Source: Corbicula japonica
Taxonomy: Eukaryota > Mollusca > Bivalvia > Venerida > Cyrenidae
Assembly: GCA_038501625.1 (NCBI GenBank)
Contig: JAZAYU010000079.1
Coordinates: 2,738,528-2,802,527 of the forward strand
Direction of reading: 5' to 3'
DNA length: 64,000 nucleotides
Shown here: positions 34,811 through 47,254 of the stretch, one piece after another
Layout of the letters: each line of letters starts with the position of its first letter
Numbering within the stretch: the first letter of the stretch is position 1
Translations under genes and position numbers: made by a program
Notes under the pieces: model-generated
The model's input: only the letters and a program-made list of their open reading frames with translations
The model's database searches: none
Told to the model about the DNA's origin: nothing

Positions 34811-35490
34811 AAACTCAAATTTCAAACGAGTATATTTTTATATCCTGAGGAAGTTTCGGAATCTTTTAATTATCATACTCGTAGAAATATTTTTAATAAA
34901 ACTAAGTATATAGCACTAAAATATTCTAGATTGAGTTAAAGTTAGGATATATGAGTTTTCTATGCAACCAGCCTTTTGGTATTAAATTTAAATCTGAATA
35001 CATGGTAAACACATTTTCAAAACTGCTTATTTACAAAAACAAAATATTACATAAATATGATATTAACCCCTAAATCAATAAATTAAGTTGTAAACCTAAT
35101 TTTAAAAAATTATCTTTGAGATGAATTTAAAATTTAACTTTGTTCGTGATACTGTGACCTGATCGAGCGGCTCTTTTTCTTACTGAATAATAATTATGTC
35201 AGATTTATAAACAAGTAATAGGTATTCCTATGAGTACTAATTCTGCACCCCTGTTGCTGACCTCTTTTATTCTACCATAAAAGAAACTTTATGTTGTCTC
35301 TTCTATGAGATTATTAGATTCTAAAACAACACCACGAGGTACCATGCCAATTTGTGAAATATTGATAATTACCTTCTTGGGTCAACAAAAAATTATACCC
35401 CGAATGAACTCCAGATTAGTAAAGCAAACAATTCAGAAACAAGCAAAATTTCTTTACCCGAATCTCCATTGTAAATCAGTTCGTTACCAT
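34811..35490. other. AT-rich non-coding stretch
   Basis: Between two Penelope-like copies. No gene or repeat recognised. Confidence 0.4.
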
Positions 35491-35494
35491 TAAA

Positions 35495-36630
35495 ATATAT
35501 GATAATATGTGACATTTGCATATCAAGAATGGTCAGTCCCAGCAGACACAGCTTCCCCACACATCCAAAAAGTAAAGAGGACAAGAGAGCATGGTTTTAT
35601 AAGGATAAAATTCAAAATAGACGCCACAAACAATTTACGAATGTGATAATCCGATAGGTTACCGCCTTGGTACGGTCAGTAGCAAAACAATTTGCCACTG
35701 GGTAAAGTGATGATTTTGGTTTTATATTGTAAATTTACCATTTTAGATAGTGATTGTACAGGCGACAGCATCTTATGTGTTTATACATCAAAGTTTGTTC
35801 GCTTTTCTAGAGCCTGTTAAAAGTAAAGAATTTATAAACGTTATCTGCGCATAGGAGAAAAAACTTTTAAAACAAGGGGGTCGGTTGCAAATTAAAGCAA
35901 ACCCTTTTTGCAAATTGTATCAACGACATCTAAATTTATTTTAAAATAGTTCAGCTGCAGATTCAAATAACATCTGCAACAAGGTGTTTTCATGGTGATT
36001 TGATTTATAAATTAAAAAAGTAAACGGCAATAATTATTTCTCCAAGTTATTCAAAAAGAATGGCTACCAACACGATATAATACAGCACTAATCACGTTTT
36101 GGCCTTTAACTTCTCTACAGTTGATCTCTTTGCTTACCTCTTTGTGACAGAAGTTTATCGAGGTTTCTAGGAAATCTTGTAAAAAGACGCCCGATCTGTC
36201 AATTTTATTCCTGCCATCGTGTTCTTGTCGATTTAATTCCATATTCTCTGAACTCAGTAAGTTCATTAGGTACTCACACATTTCGCTTGACAAAGTCATC
36301 GGCTACTTATGATTTTTAAGTAAGTGTGCTTTTGCAAACAACATTTTTGAGTTGTGGGTGGGTTGGAGATAATTCACCAAGACGAAGTTTACTGATTTGT
36401 TCGTATGTGAACATAATAGGGCAAGTGTAGGGATGGTGCACTCTGGAACCTGGTTTGTAGCCCCAGTTGCAAATCACATGTATTTTACCACTGATCGTTT
36501 TAAGGCGGTAACCCCCTAGGTTCGCTTTTTCGTTATTTTTTGTGTCTTTTTAAAATTGATTTATTTATATATAAATTCATGTTCTCTTTTTCTCTGAATT
36601 TTGTCTTTTTCTGGTGGAAGAGGCTAACGA
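35495..36630 (+). mobile_element. Degenerate Penelope-like retroelement copy with inverted 5' fragment
   Basis: 35505-35695 is an inverted copy of the family's 3' end (CAGACACAGCTTCCCCACAC, then TTACCGCCTTGGTACGGTCA). From about 35718 a forward copy follows (GATGATTTTGGTTTTATATT, AGCATCTTATGTGTTTATAC, TTTGTTCGCTTTTCTAGAGC) and runs to the AGTTGTGGGTGGGTTGGAG and GTTTGTAGCCCC blocks. It ends near 36630. The same layout, inverted tail then forward body, is seen at 15880-16610. Not translatable over any length. Confidence 0.6.
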
Positions 36631-38300
36631 CTAGAAAAATATTTTTAAAATGGTTAGATTATCAATGAACAACGAAAACTAATCATAAATATAAACGCCG
36701 GCGAACTGAGAATATACCCGAGTTTCCCTTTTTGTGTTTTAACAATACTCTCTAATGTTCAGACAGAATTTGACCTTATTTTCAATTTCCGGACAAAAGA
36801 ACAGGTTAATCACTGTAAATGAAAATGTTATTTAATTAGAAATCAGAAATACAAATTTAAAAATCTAAATAAATGACAATTATTGAACAAAACCTGTAGC
36901 AATTTAACTAACGTATTCGTAATGAGCTTCCTCTTCGGTCGCTTCTGAATAACGATTTCCGGTCCTAATGAAATCGGAAAAATAAACGCATTTCATGTTC
37001 CATTAGGTTCATTTGTATTTTAAAAGTTAAGCGCTAATTTACGTTAATTGCGGTCGCAAAGACATAGAAAACCTTTCTATATCAATCCAATCCTGAAACT
37101 GCGACCAACCGTAAAGCTTTTGCGAAAAGTCACGGAGATAGGTCATTCATTAGCTGGAATTGCATTGCAGGAAAATACATATAAGTCACGCGAACCTTTA
37201 CTGACTGTCTTTCCGCTACATGATTGCAAGTTGTCACATTATTTCTTCTGTTAAAGAGGATAGTGCGTTCTGATTGAAAAACATGATTTTCATTTATTAC
37301 TGGTTTAAATGGTATTTCTGGATGATCACCTTATCAAAGATGCGTTTCAAAAAGGCAGGTTCAGAATCAGCACAAGGACGCTTGCACATCATAAGAAATT
37401 AATTATAACGCATAGAAATTTCCAATAATTAGACCAGATAAATCGCCCTTTTTTAACGGATCGACCGTACATATGAATCCACGTGCCTTTTATAATGTTA
37501 TCGGTAAAAAAGACGTCACGTGAAATACAAATATATTTTCAATGGCAAATTACTTTGTGTGTACAAAAAACTATAGACAACACAATCCAAATTTAATAAT
37601 CGATATTCAAACCAAAGAAAGTTTTAGGTGTAATCAGTATCTTGTTTTAGTGTTACTCAGTAGCATTTTCTTATGTTTTAGTCTATGTCGACCCATAAAA
37701 TGTCTCTGGCAAAACGATCCGTGTGGCGACTCGGTATCATGGCAAATTTTTCATTATGAAAGTTTCCGGCAATGAGCAGGCAGGAATTTAGCGTGGTATT
37801 TTTTTTTAAAAGAACGTCCTGCATTTGGTACAAATTGTTTAGTATTAAATGTATTTTTATCAAAATATCAAGCAAAGTAATACGTTTTATTTTTCGCTTC
37901 AGAACTTTTGCCAAACTTGTCTTTTCAATAAGGATTGTGTGCAAGCATTTCTAAACCAAAAAGCGAGAGTAGTTTTTGCTGCTAGAGTTATTTATGAATC
38001 TTTCATTCCAAACAATTACCTAATTCATAATAAAACAGCGAGAAATAGTGACATGACTAAGGTACCTAGCGTTGTTGATGTTTTCGTCCGCCATAACTTT
38101 TATAAAGGTCGGCTCATTATCGCACAAGTGCAACTCATTAACACAATCAAGATAGTGGTACATTACCAATATCAATTTCTCCACTGTATTTATTTTTAAA
38201 AAAGCTTTATTAAATGAGATTAATTACAGGAAAGTCTACAGCGCTCATTGTCCAAGGTTATAAAACTGAGCATGGAAACCAATCTCAGTTTTATAACCAG
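36631..38300. other. AT-rich non-coding stretch
   Basis: No supported gene. Frames at 37048, 37542 and 37849 have no recognised domain. They sit in AT-rich sequence with no clear exon signals. Confidence 0.4.
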
Positions 38301-38669
38301 TCATAACTGTGTCCTGTTGCGATACACCGCTGGGAAAGACATTAATCTGAAAATGCCAATATTAAATGCTCCAAGTCCATTATGATAGGTACACTATTAT
38401 TAAGGATAGATTAGAAATTCGACAGTTTTATAGTGCATTGTCTTGGAACAGTCATACTCGCGTTGCTTCCCACTTCATCTATTTGAATATATTTTATAAC
38501 AAGTGGTTTGAAGAAGGCCTTATTGAACCCAACTGGTCAATGGGAAATTATCTAGGGTATCACTCAATGATATTATATATGTATTGTGATGGACTTTGAT
38601 CAAGCCGAGATAGTTGGATGTTGTTAGAATGAAAAGCAAACGCTTGTTCATCTGCTCATCTGTTGTATA

Positions 38670-38850
38670 GTGCTAAAAACTATACTTTATGATATCTCTT
38701 TGTATAGTGCAACAACAATACTTTATGCCATCTCTTTGTATAGTGCAACAACAATACTTTATACTATCTCTTTGTATAGTGCAACAACAATACTTTATGC
38801 TATCTTTTTGTATAGTGCTACAACAATACTTTATGCTATCTCTTTTTTTT
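38670..38850. repeat. 36-bp minisatellite, about 4.7 copies
   Basis: Unit CAACAACAATACTTTATGCC-ATCTCTTTGTATAGTG. Because 36 is a multiple of three, overlapping frames spell a 12-residue repeat (SLYSATTILYAI). That is a by-product of the repeat, not evidence of a gene. Confidence 0.85.
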
Positions 38851-40560
38851 CATGTTAACAAAACGACCAGATCTCAACCTTTCAAAAAACTTCGCGTTAT
38901 CTCGACGTTATATGAAATATTGATAAAGTAAATGTGATTATAAAAAGATTTACTCTTCTGGAATTGAACTTAATTAAGAATATATATATATATTAAACAA
39001 AAATGGTTGTATTGCAACAAAAGTTACACCCATTTTATTTGGATTTAAAAAACATATGTTTATAAACATTCATTAATTTTGACATAAGCCTAAGAAAAAT
39101 TAGAACAATTTATGTCTGCTGGTTCTTTCCGAGTTACAAGATTTAGATGTAGTGGTTGAAATTCAATACTAGTATCACCTAGCGTCAATGTCCGGTTCAT
39201 ATCAGCAATATGACAAATAGATGAACAAGACATATTTATGCATATATATTTATTGATATGAAGGGAGGAAGGCGAATGAGCGGAAAGACAAAGGCGAAGG
39301 AGAACATGGACAAAAGCGTTGAAGGTGAAAGTACAAATGCAAAAAGCGAAGGTAACTTCACCTCTTCACCTTCGTTCCTATGCTCCTTTGTCTTTGTAAA
39401 ATCCTACTTTCGCATTCTCATGGCCAGTTATTTTAGTTGCGTGTTTAAAAAATTAAGTACAAAGGAACGATATTTTTGGGGTGGCTATGTATTCTGAAAG
39501 TAGCTTTCCACTTTTGCTTACCGTGGTAATTAATGAAATGTTCCTCTATGCTTTAGATGCTAGATAAGTAAAGCTTCACTATAAATACAATGTTTCTATT
39601 TGCTTACGATGATACAAAAGTATAATTGCCATATATAGCTAAGCTGAACGGTACACATATGATTACATTGTGATTAATTAATTCTGTTTTGCAAAAATGA
39701 TAAATTTCATAGTGTTAAATAGCTTACAAATTAAAGCAGATTTTTATTGTAGTTTTATAATTAATATCTTTTGTAATCGGTATACCGCTTATCGCATTAA
39801 TAATCGCATTCTTATAACAAGCGATGTCAGTCAACTTTATGCAGATGAACGGCCAGTGCAGACAAGTTGAATATGGTATAATGATTGCAAAACAAACCCG
39901 CTTGTAACAGTACACTTTGTATTATAATTAATTTGAAAAAGATTCCCAGCAGAATATTATAGCGCAATGCTTAATATTTTTACGCGCTGCTATCGTTTTA
40001 GATATCAACAACCTTAGACCTTAACCCTTTAGAAAGATTCTTTAATCTGCATTTGTATTTTGCTTTTTTTTTGTTCTTTTGCACTTTGTGTCTAGATCGA
40101 ATATCAGTTCTATAAACTATTTTGATAATGTCTTTAATTGTGTCAAAGATATCTGACCTCGTTGTCAGAGAAATCTGACCTTGAACGTCAGCGTTAAAAC
40201 ACTGAACAACCGCAATCTGTCTTATCAATTTCACTTTCAATTCAAACACAAGTTTGTAAGTTGATCTGGATGATTTTACATCATTTTGGTGGGTTGGTGT
40301 GTCAATCCATGATTTATGTGATTGATGGCGAAATATTAGGAGGGAATCAAAGTGGCAGATAGTATTGAGTATCCAACTTGTGTTACCCAGAGTGGGGAAG
40401 CATGCGAAATAAACTTTCCGATAATGTGGAAATTCAAATTTTGTAAGCAGTTGAACTCTGAATTTAAACAAATAAAAATGATAAGATTAACACGGAAGTC
40501 ATTCAAATACGCGACAGCGCCTGGCAAGCCGTGCAAAGACAGACACACTACATACCATCC
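38851..40560. other. AT-rich non-coding stretch
   Basis: No gene supported. 39258-39420 is a purine-rich then pyrimidine-rich block (GGCGAAGGAGAACATGG, later CTCCTTTGTCTTTG) that could form an imperfect hairpin. A 157-codon minus-strand frame at 39998-40471 shows no domain and is probably chance. Confidence 0.35.
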
Positions 40561-40566
40561 GTATCA

Positions 40567-40596
40567 CCCCCCCCCCCCCCCAAAAAAAAAAAAAAA
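40567..40596. repeat. Homopolymer junction, 15 C followed by 15 A
   Basis: Direct reading of the sequence. The length is unreliable in most sequencing technologies. Confidence 0.8.
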
Positions 40597-42160
40597 TCCA
40601 AAAAAACTTAGGTCAAGTATGTTTATATATAGTCACTCATAATGACTGACGTTCTGCATGGTTTTTAATTAGCATTTAACCATCAAGAGATATAATTGAA
40701 ACTGATAACTACACTGAATGTATACATGTACCTTCATATTACACCACACTATTATTAGACAAAGGTATTATTGGACCAAAAGTAATTTGACAATGTTAAG
40801 GGCTTACCACACTCCTCCCAAGCACGTTCAGCGGTGCGTAGACAACTGTGCGTGAGTCTAAAACTAGGATCTAAACATTCTAGGGACGAATATCCCGGGA
40901 AACGTTTGAGGTCAGCGTACACTATTGCGTTTCCCTATATGTTCTATATAGAGTCTTGGGAGTCTCCTTGATTTATTTATTCTTCGACAATATCAGGCAT
41001 GGTCTTCTGATAAAGTTTGAATATAAATCTACATAAAAGCATAGATTCCATACCACCATGACCGTAGGTTTCTACCTCAAATTTCACTTTGAAGACTACC
41101 ACCCTTGCCTATTGACTAAATTTACTTGTGGCTAACCTGTTTATAGGCATTATTTTAAAAGTAATTTTTTTCTTATCCGAAATGTTTTGGATAATGATTT
41201 TTGGTTCCAACAGCTGCAGAAATACACAATTTCTGTTTTTTAGAAGGAGTTTTATTTTTTCTTTACCTATATTGGCCAATCAGCTAATGTTTCTATAGAG
41301 TCTTACGGGTTTCCCCTAACTTTTTTTAACCAACCGGGAAGCAGCTTTTATTTAGTGTACACTGATCTTGACTGTTTCACCTCGCATGTCACAGTCACAG
41401 TAGTTAACCAATTTTGTCTCGCGGATATAGCCGCCAGAGAATCCTTAGTGATTTAAGCTATCTTTCCTTATGGTTTAAGTATAGGTGGTGTTCCGCACGT
41501 TTACAGGTAAAGAACCTGCTGCTGGAGATAAACAACTTAACACCAGTTAGTATTATTTAAAAAATACAATGGATATCATATTAATAGAGCTCTGTAATCT
41601 CTACAGGGTTGCTAATAGCAATTTGGTGCAACTTAACATGGTCACTGATTAACGACCTTACATTATGTTTGAAATACCTACTAAACTAAAATTTGTTAAA
41701 ATTTGTGTTCCAAAAAATCTGCACAATATTTACTATATCCTGTCCTTCAGTGCTTTGTTTACCCATTCTAGTTGCTTTGTTTTAATAAAGTATAAGCTGT
41801 ACCTTTTTTGTTTTTCAAAAACAATAAATATCATGTTTTCATGATGAGGGATAAACCTACGAAAGAAATGTTTAAATAGATACAGACAAAAATTTAAACC
41901 TCATACAACAGCCAATCAAAGGACTATAGGTTTAACAACAGTCGTTTATTTACTGATAACGACTGAGTTAAGAGTCTAGGGTCATGTCTGGTCCGTAGAT
42001 GTAAGGGTCCGTAATGTCCCAAAATCTGAGCGTCTACAAGTCTAGGCGTCTAGATAACCCAGGCCAAGGAAACTCCGCGTTTTGCCTAGATGCTTTTGAA
42101 ACAACGATTTTGATTAGCTGCTATTTAATAATCCAATGATATTTAAGGATTAAAAAGGGG
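40597..42160. other. Non-coding stretch
   Basis: Contains a short dispersed block at 40797-40845 (GGGCTTACCACACTCCTCCC) that pairs with the one at 20812. A GTCTAG-rich patch lies at 41975-42055. Nothing else recognised. Confidence 0.4.
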
Positions 42161-42161
42161 T

Positions 42162-42488
42162 ATTCCCACACTGAGCGTGGATCATTAGCTCAGTGGTTAG
42201 CGCGTCTGCCTCTGAGTCCAGGGATCGCTGGTTCGATCCCCCGCTACTCCAACTAAAATAACTAATATAGTCGTTCGGATGGGACTTAAAACCGAGGTCC
42301 AGTGTTGTGGTGCTATACACCGGGCACTTAAAAGAACCAGGGACGATTCTGGAATTGGAGAGTCCTCTGTATCTTGCACTATCCTCCAAAAACCTAAAAT
42401 GACTAACACTCTTCTGGAGGCGTCGCTCATATGGGCAACCGGTAATGACGATAAATAAATGGAAATACAAACAAGCAATTCCCACACT
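42162..42488 (+). mobile_element. Complete tRNA-derived SINE with target-site duplication
   Basis: The direct repeat ATTCCCACACT (42162-42172 and 42478-42488) flanks a 305-bp insertion. The head is tRNA-like: A box TAGCTCAGTGG at 42186-42196 and B box GGTTCGATCCC at 42230-42240. A body follows with the motif GTCGTTCGGATGGGACTTAA at 42270, which resembles the conserved central domain found in several animal SINE families (I cannot name the family with certainty). It ends in an ATAAATAAATGG tail, typical of LINE-mobilised SINEs. Transcription would be by RNA polymerase III from the internal promoter. The frames covering it on the minus strand are not genes. Confidence 0.88.
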
Positions 42489-43640
42489 AATTTCCTTCAT
42501 CAGTTAAAGAATTAATAGAGAAAGCGAATACCACGAACTTCCGTTCAAACGGATTAACTTGGTTTTATTCGCTGTTTTCATAGTAAATTCCTACATTATA
42601 TCCGGCCGCCAGTGGGCGAGCCGGAAAAATAGTACATACGCGTAAATTTGCCTTAACCCGTGTTTACATTCTCACCTTGGTTAACCCGGTACTCTTCGCG
42701 AACGGCACTACGACGCGATCACGGCATATGCACCGCTTTTAACAAGCGGGAGTGGGGATGAAAATTTCCCAGCAAGGAATGATATTAGATATAAAACGAT
42801 GAAAAGCAATATCCAGGCTATATAGGCCAGATTTAATCATTCGTTATGTCATAAAAATGAACCGGTCAAAATACCTTTTATTCCGTGAATAATTCGAATT
42901 TCTGTAGATAAGTATGGTCTTATATTGTTTTATATAAAGTCAACAAAGCACGTGATGGGGTTTCAAATTGATAATCTATGTAGACATGTAAAGATATAAT
43001 ATTTCAATTTCTGCAAATCAGGAGTAAGCTAATAATTGAATTCAAAGTAAGAAGGAAAAATGTGTATATATATATTTGTCCTTTCATTTTAGCATAATTT
43101 ATTTGTAGTAACTTGTCAGAATAGTGGATCACGTGCACTTTTACCCAATTCGACGACGAAAAAAAATCCCAAATTAATTCCGGGCCTTTTTCCCAAAAAT
43201 AGAGACAACGGTCTGGGTTATAAAAAAACTTAAACTTACGGCTAATAGTTCGTGTAGTTAGAGAAGTCTTACACCATACTTAGCCCTGTGTATACGTTGT
43301 GCGTGTTCGTGATGTAGATTTACCATGCTGTTTCCGGAAACATAGTATTGGGCAAAGTTTTCTGGAAATCGAACGAAAATAATTACCCATTTGTTTTCAA
43401 ATATCAATAATTGATTGTTGGTAATGTTTATAATCTAACTCTTAAATGTGCTGCTTTTTACTTTAGCACATCGCTTCATTATTTGACTATGCTTTTATTA
43501 CAGCCTCTTTAGAGTTCTTTTTTATCCGGTTTACATGTGTTGTTATAATTGGTTACGGTAACTTAAGGTATAAGTTAAAAGATAGAATAGGATAATTCGG
43601 GCAAATAACGCGACAACCCTACACACACCTCGTGCAACCC
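42489..43640. other. Non-coding stretch with a GC-richer island
   Basis: 42590-42760 is noticeably richer in G, C and CpG (CGGCCGCC, CGCGATCACGG) than its surroundings. I find no open frame or element to explain it. The rest is AT-rich. Confidence 0.35.
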
Positions 43641-43643
43641 CAA

Positions 43644-43795
43644 TTCATGTCTTATTTCCCTGCCTTGTTGTAACTACATATCTTATTTCCACACCTTGTT
43701 GCCATTTCATGTCTTATTCCCACCACACCTTGTTGCCATTACATGTCTTTTTTCCACACCTTGTTGCCACTACATGTCTTATTTCCACACATGTG
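43644..43795. repeat. Minisatellite, unit about 31-34 bp, 4-5 copies
   Basis: Unit approximately CATGTCTTATTTCCACACC-TTGTTGCCATTA, with small length changes between copies. Confidence 0.75.
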
Positions 43796-45041
43796 ATAAA
43801 TTTAAATAAAAGTCTTAGTGAAAAGGGACATAACTGTTAAACTATATTTGAAAGAGATGCAGAGCTGTTTGAAAATGAAGAAGATTATGATTGGGGATAT
43901 TAATTTTAAGTTCCACATCATTAACTTAAATACACCTAATAATGTTACAGAATAAAAAACTTTAATGTCAACTCTTCGTGAAAAAGAGGCATACCCTTAA
44001 TAATATTTAAGGATGTAGAGTATGATGGTGAAAATGTATTTCAATTTTAGATTTATTTTTTGTATTAGTTTCAACTAATAAATCAAGCAAAAAATCGAAG
44101 TGAAAAATTTGCATAATTTTAAGTTATTTATAATTATGCCAATTTATTTCTTACAATAAATTACGGACAACAAGTGACCAAATAGAACTTTGGGCGAGTC
44201 TATATTCCAAGTTTCAAAATGGTATCTCAGTTTAAAAAAAATATGGATCCAAGCGAATATTTTGCTATACGGACTCCGACGCCAACCCCGATCCTGACGC
44301 CAGGTTCGGTATGATAGCTCCCTTTTCTTCAAATAGCTGAGGTGGAATGTACCTTTAAAAATATTTTCTAGACAATAGTGGTATTTTATCAAATGAAAGT
44401 TCATGATATTCCTGATACGAAATGGACATTAGTTTTTACAGTTATAAATCCTGTCATTGTACATGACGTCGCAAACAACACCATCTACGCACGTTTTTTG
44501 ACGGTCTGTCAATGGTAGTAAAATCGCCGTATTTTTCATTTTTGATCTAAAATAGTGACATAAAAACAATTTAACCAAACAGATTGATCATGATAGTGAT
44601 TTCGTTCATACTGATAGGAAATACATGATAAATTTCTTTACAATTATTAAATGAATAAAAATTGAATGTTTTAAAATTTCGAGTTTTCGTCGATTTTTCA
44701 CATTTAAAGTCCAATTAGAAAAAATCGGCACGAATTTTTTTTGCATTTTTTTTAATGTTCAGGAACAATTTATTTTCAATTCCATAGTCAATTTTTCAAA
44801 AACTTTCAATACCGATTTATTATTCAAACCCGATTTGACGAAGTACACCACACGTCGTATTTTCACGCCATAAATATTTTTCAACTTTTATTCAAGTGCT
44901 AAGGTTCAAACAAAGAACAGCAATAGCATTTACAAATAGATAAATATGCAGTTATGGTCATAGCGACATATAGATTAACAGTGTACGTTTACTAGCTCAC
45001 GTCTTAACATATCCGAAACAAACATAGGAAACGGCTTACGC
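43796..45041. other. AT-rich non-coding stretch with a repeat scrap
   Basis: 44255-44330 (GACTCCGACGCCAACCCC, then GGTATGATAGCTC) resembles a dispersed non-coding repeat I associate with bivalve genomes; low certainty. No gene seen. Confidence 0.3.
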
Positions 45042-45049
45042 CAGATAAT
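45042..45049. other. Left target-site duplication CAGATAAT
   Basis: The octamer CAGATAAT directly precedes the left terminus and recurs at 57362-57369 directly after the right terminus. Confidence 0.7.
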
Positions 45050-45115
45050 GTGTGTGAAGTTGGCAGTGAGTAATGAGTAGGGAATTGGATATTCAATATC
45101 CAGCTGAAATTAAAT

Positions 45116-46888
45116 CCACTGCCAGCAGTGAGTTGGGTATTCGCTTTACACACACAGCGAATACCCTAATGAGATCGAATCCACAGCCAGCTGTGAGTTG
45201 GGTATTCGTTCTACTACGACAGCGAATACCCTAATGAGACTGAATCCACTGCCAGCAGTGAGTTGGGTATTCGCTTTACACATTCAGCGAATACCCTAAT
45301 GAGATCGAATCCACAGCCAGCTGTGAGTTGGGTATTCGTTCTACACTGACAGCGAATACCCTAATGAGATCAAATCCACATACAGCTGTGAGTTGGGTAT
45401 TCGTTCTACACTGACAGCGAATACCCTAATGAGATCGAATCCACTGCCAGCAGTGAGTTGGGTATTCGCTTTACACACACAGCGAATACCCTAATGAGAT
45501 CGAATCCACAGCCAGCTGTGAGTTGGGTATTCGTTCTACACTGACAGCGAATACCCTAATGAGATCGAATCCACTGCCAGCAGTGAGTTGGGTATTCGCT
45601 TTACACACACAGCGAATACCCTAATGAGATCGAATCCACAGCCAGCAGTGAGTTGGGAATTCGCTTTACACATTCAGCGAATACCCTAATGAGATCGAAT
45701 CCACAGCCAGCTGTGAGTTGGGTATTCGTTCTACACTGACAGCGAATACCCTAATGAGATCAAATCCACATACAGCTGTGAGTTGGGTATTCGTTCTACA
45801 CTGACAGCGAATACCCTAATGAGATCGAATCCACTGCCAGCAGTGAGCTGGGTATTCGCTTTACGCACACAGCGAATACCCTAATGAGATCGAATCAACA
45901 GCCAGCTGTGAGTTGGGTATTCGTTCTACACTGACAGCGAATACCCTAATGAGATCGAATCCACTGCCAGCAGTGAGTTGGGTATTCGCTTTACACACAC
46001 AGCGAATACCCTAATGAGATCGAATCCACAGCCAGCAGTGAGTTGGGTATTCGCTTTACACAAACAGCGAATACCCTAATGAGATCGAATCCACTGCCAG
46101 CTGTGAGTTGGGTATTCGTTCAACACTGACAGCGAATACCCTAATGAGATCGAATCCACAGCCAGCTGTGAGTTGGGTATTCGTTCTACAATGACAGCGA
46201 ATACCCTAATGAGATCGAATCCACTGCCAGCTGTGAGTTGGGTATTCGTTCTACACTGACAACGAATACCCTAATGAGATCGAATCAACAGCCAGCTGTG
46301 AGTTGGGTATTCGTTCTACACTGACAGCGAATACCCTAATGAGATCGAATCCACTGCCAGCAGTGAGTTGGGTATTCGCTTTACACACACAGCGAATACC
46401 CTAATGAGATCGAATCCACAGCCAGCAGTGAGTTGGGTATTCGCTTTACACAAACAGCGAATACCCTAATGAGATCGAATCCACTGCCAGCTGTGAGTTG
46501 GGTATTCGTTCAACACTGACAGCGAATACCCTAATGAGATCGAATCCACAGCCAGCTGTGAGTTGGGTATTCGTTCTACAATGACAGCGAATACCCTAAT
46601 GAGATCGAATCCACTGCCAGCTGTGAGTTGGGTATTCGTTCTACACTAACATCGAATCCATAGCCATCTGTGAGTTGGATATTCGTTCTACAATGACAGC
46701 GAATACCCTAATGAGATCGAATCCACAGCCAGCTGTGAGTTGGGTATTCGTTCTACACTGACAGCGAATACCCTAATGAGATTGAATCCACTGCCAGTGG
46801 TGAGTTGGGTATTCGCTTTACGCAAACAGCGAATACCCTAATGAGATCGAGTTGGGTATTCGCTTTACACAAACACCCAATACCCTAT
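45116..46888 (+). repeat. 65-bp satellite array, left arm, main block (about 27 monomers)
   Basis: Monomer begins CCACTGCCAGCAGTGAGTTG, continues with GGGTATTCGCT, a variable loop, AGCGAATACCC and TAATGAGATCGAAT. Two subtypes alternate: type A (CTGCCAGCAG with CGCTTTACACACACAGCG) and type B (CAGCCAGCTG with CGTTCTACACTGACAGCG). Each monomer holds two dyads. One near 46650 is shortened. Confidence 0.95.
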
Positions 46889-47254
46889 GGAAGTGGTCCG
46901 GAATAAACTGTGATGGGGTGATCCGGAACTGCCATTTTGTTATGTTGTAGTGTATTTTCACGTCATCTCTTTATTTACTTACTCTTATTTTTGGTAACTA
47001 ATTTGTACCTTTACTCCGAATGGAAGTGACTTTTTTTGCACCATTTTGAAGGAATATCTTGCTGTTGCTTAAGAAGGTCGAATTTTACTTTGAAAATTGT
47101 TGGTTAACTTTTAGTGACCGGAAATTAACCGAAGTTATTTTTTTTTGACTCGGGAAGTTATATCCAGGCGATAACCGGAAGTGATCCGGAATAGACCATG
47201 TTGGGGTGATCCGGAACTACCCATTTTTTAGTATTTTATTGAAATAAACGCAAT
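46889..47254. repeat. Non-satellite insert bounded by about 50-bp direct repeats
   Basis: GGAAGTGGTCCGGAATA...GGGGTGATCCGGAACTGCCC-like sequence at 46889 recurs at 47177 (GGAAGTGATCCGGAATAGAC, GTTGGGGTGATCCGGAACTA), 288 bp apart. It interrupts the satellite. It could be a separate small mobile repeat; I cannot name it. Confidence 0.6.

Noticed and set aside
38670..38931. Repeat protein with 12-residue periods
   Set aside because: Direct translation of a 36-bp minisatellite without flanking coding sequence.
39998..40471. 157-codon minus-strand frame
   Set aside because: Longest frame in its region, but no recognisable domain, splice signals or coding-like composition; consistent with chance.
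42186..42250. Functional tRNA gene
   Set aside because: Polymerase III boxes are good, but the acceptor arm does not pair and the sequence continues into a SINE body with its own tail.
42150..42500. Minus-strand 116- and 96-codon frames
   Set aside because: They lie inside the SINE, whose tRNA head and target duplication explain the sequence.
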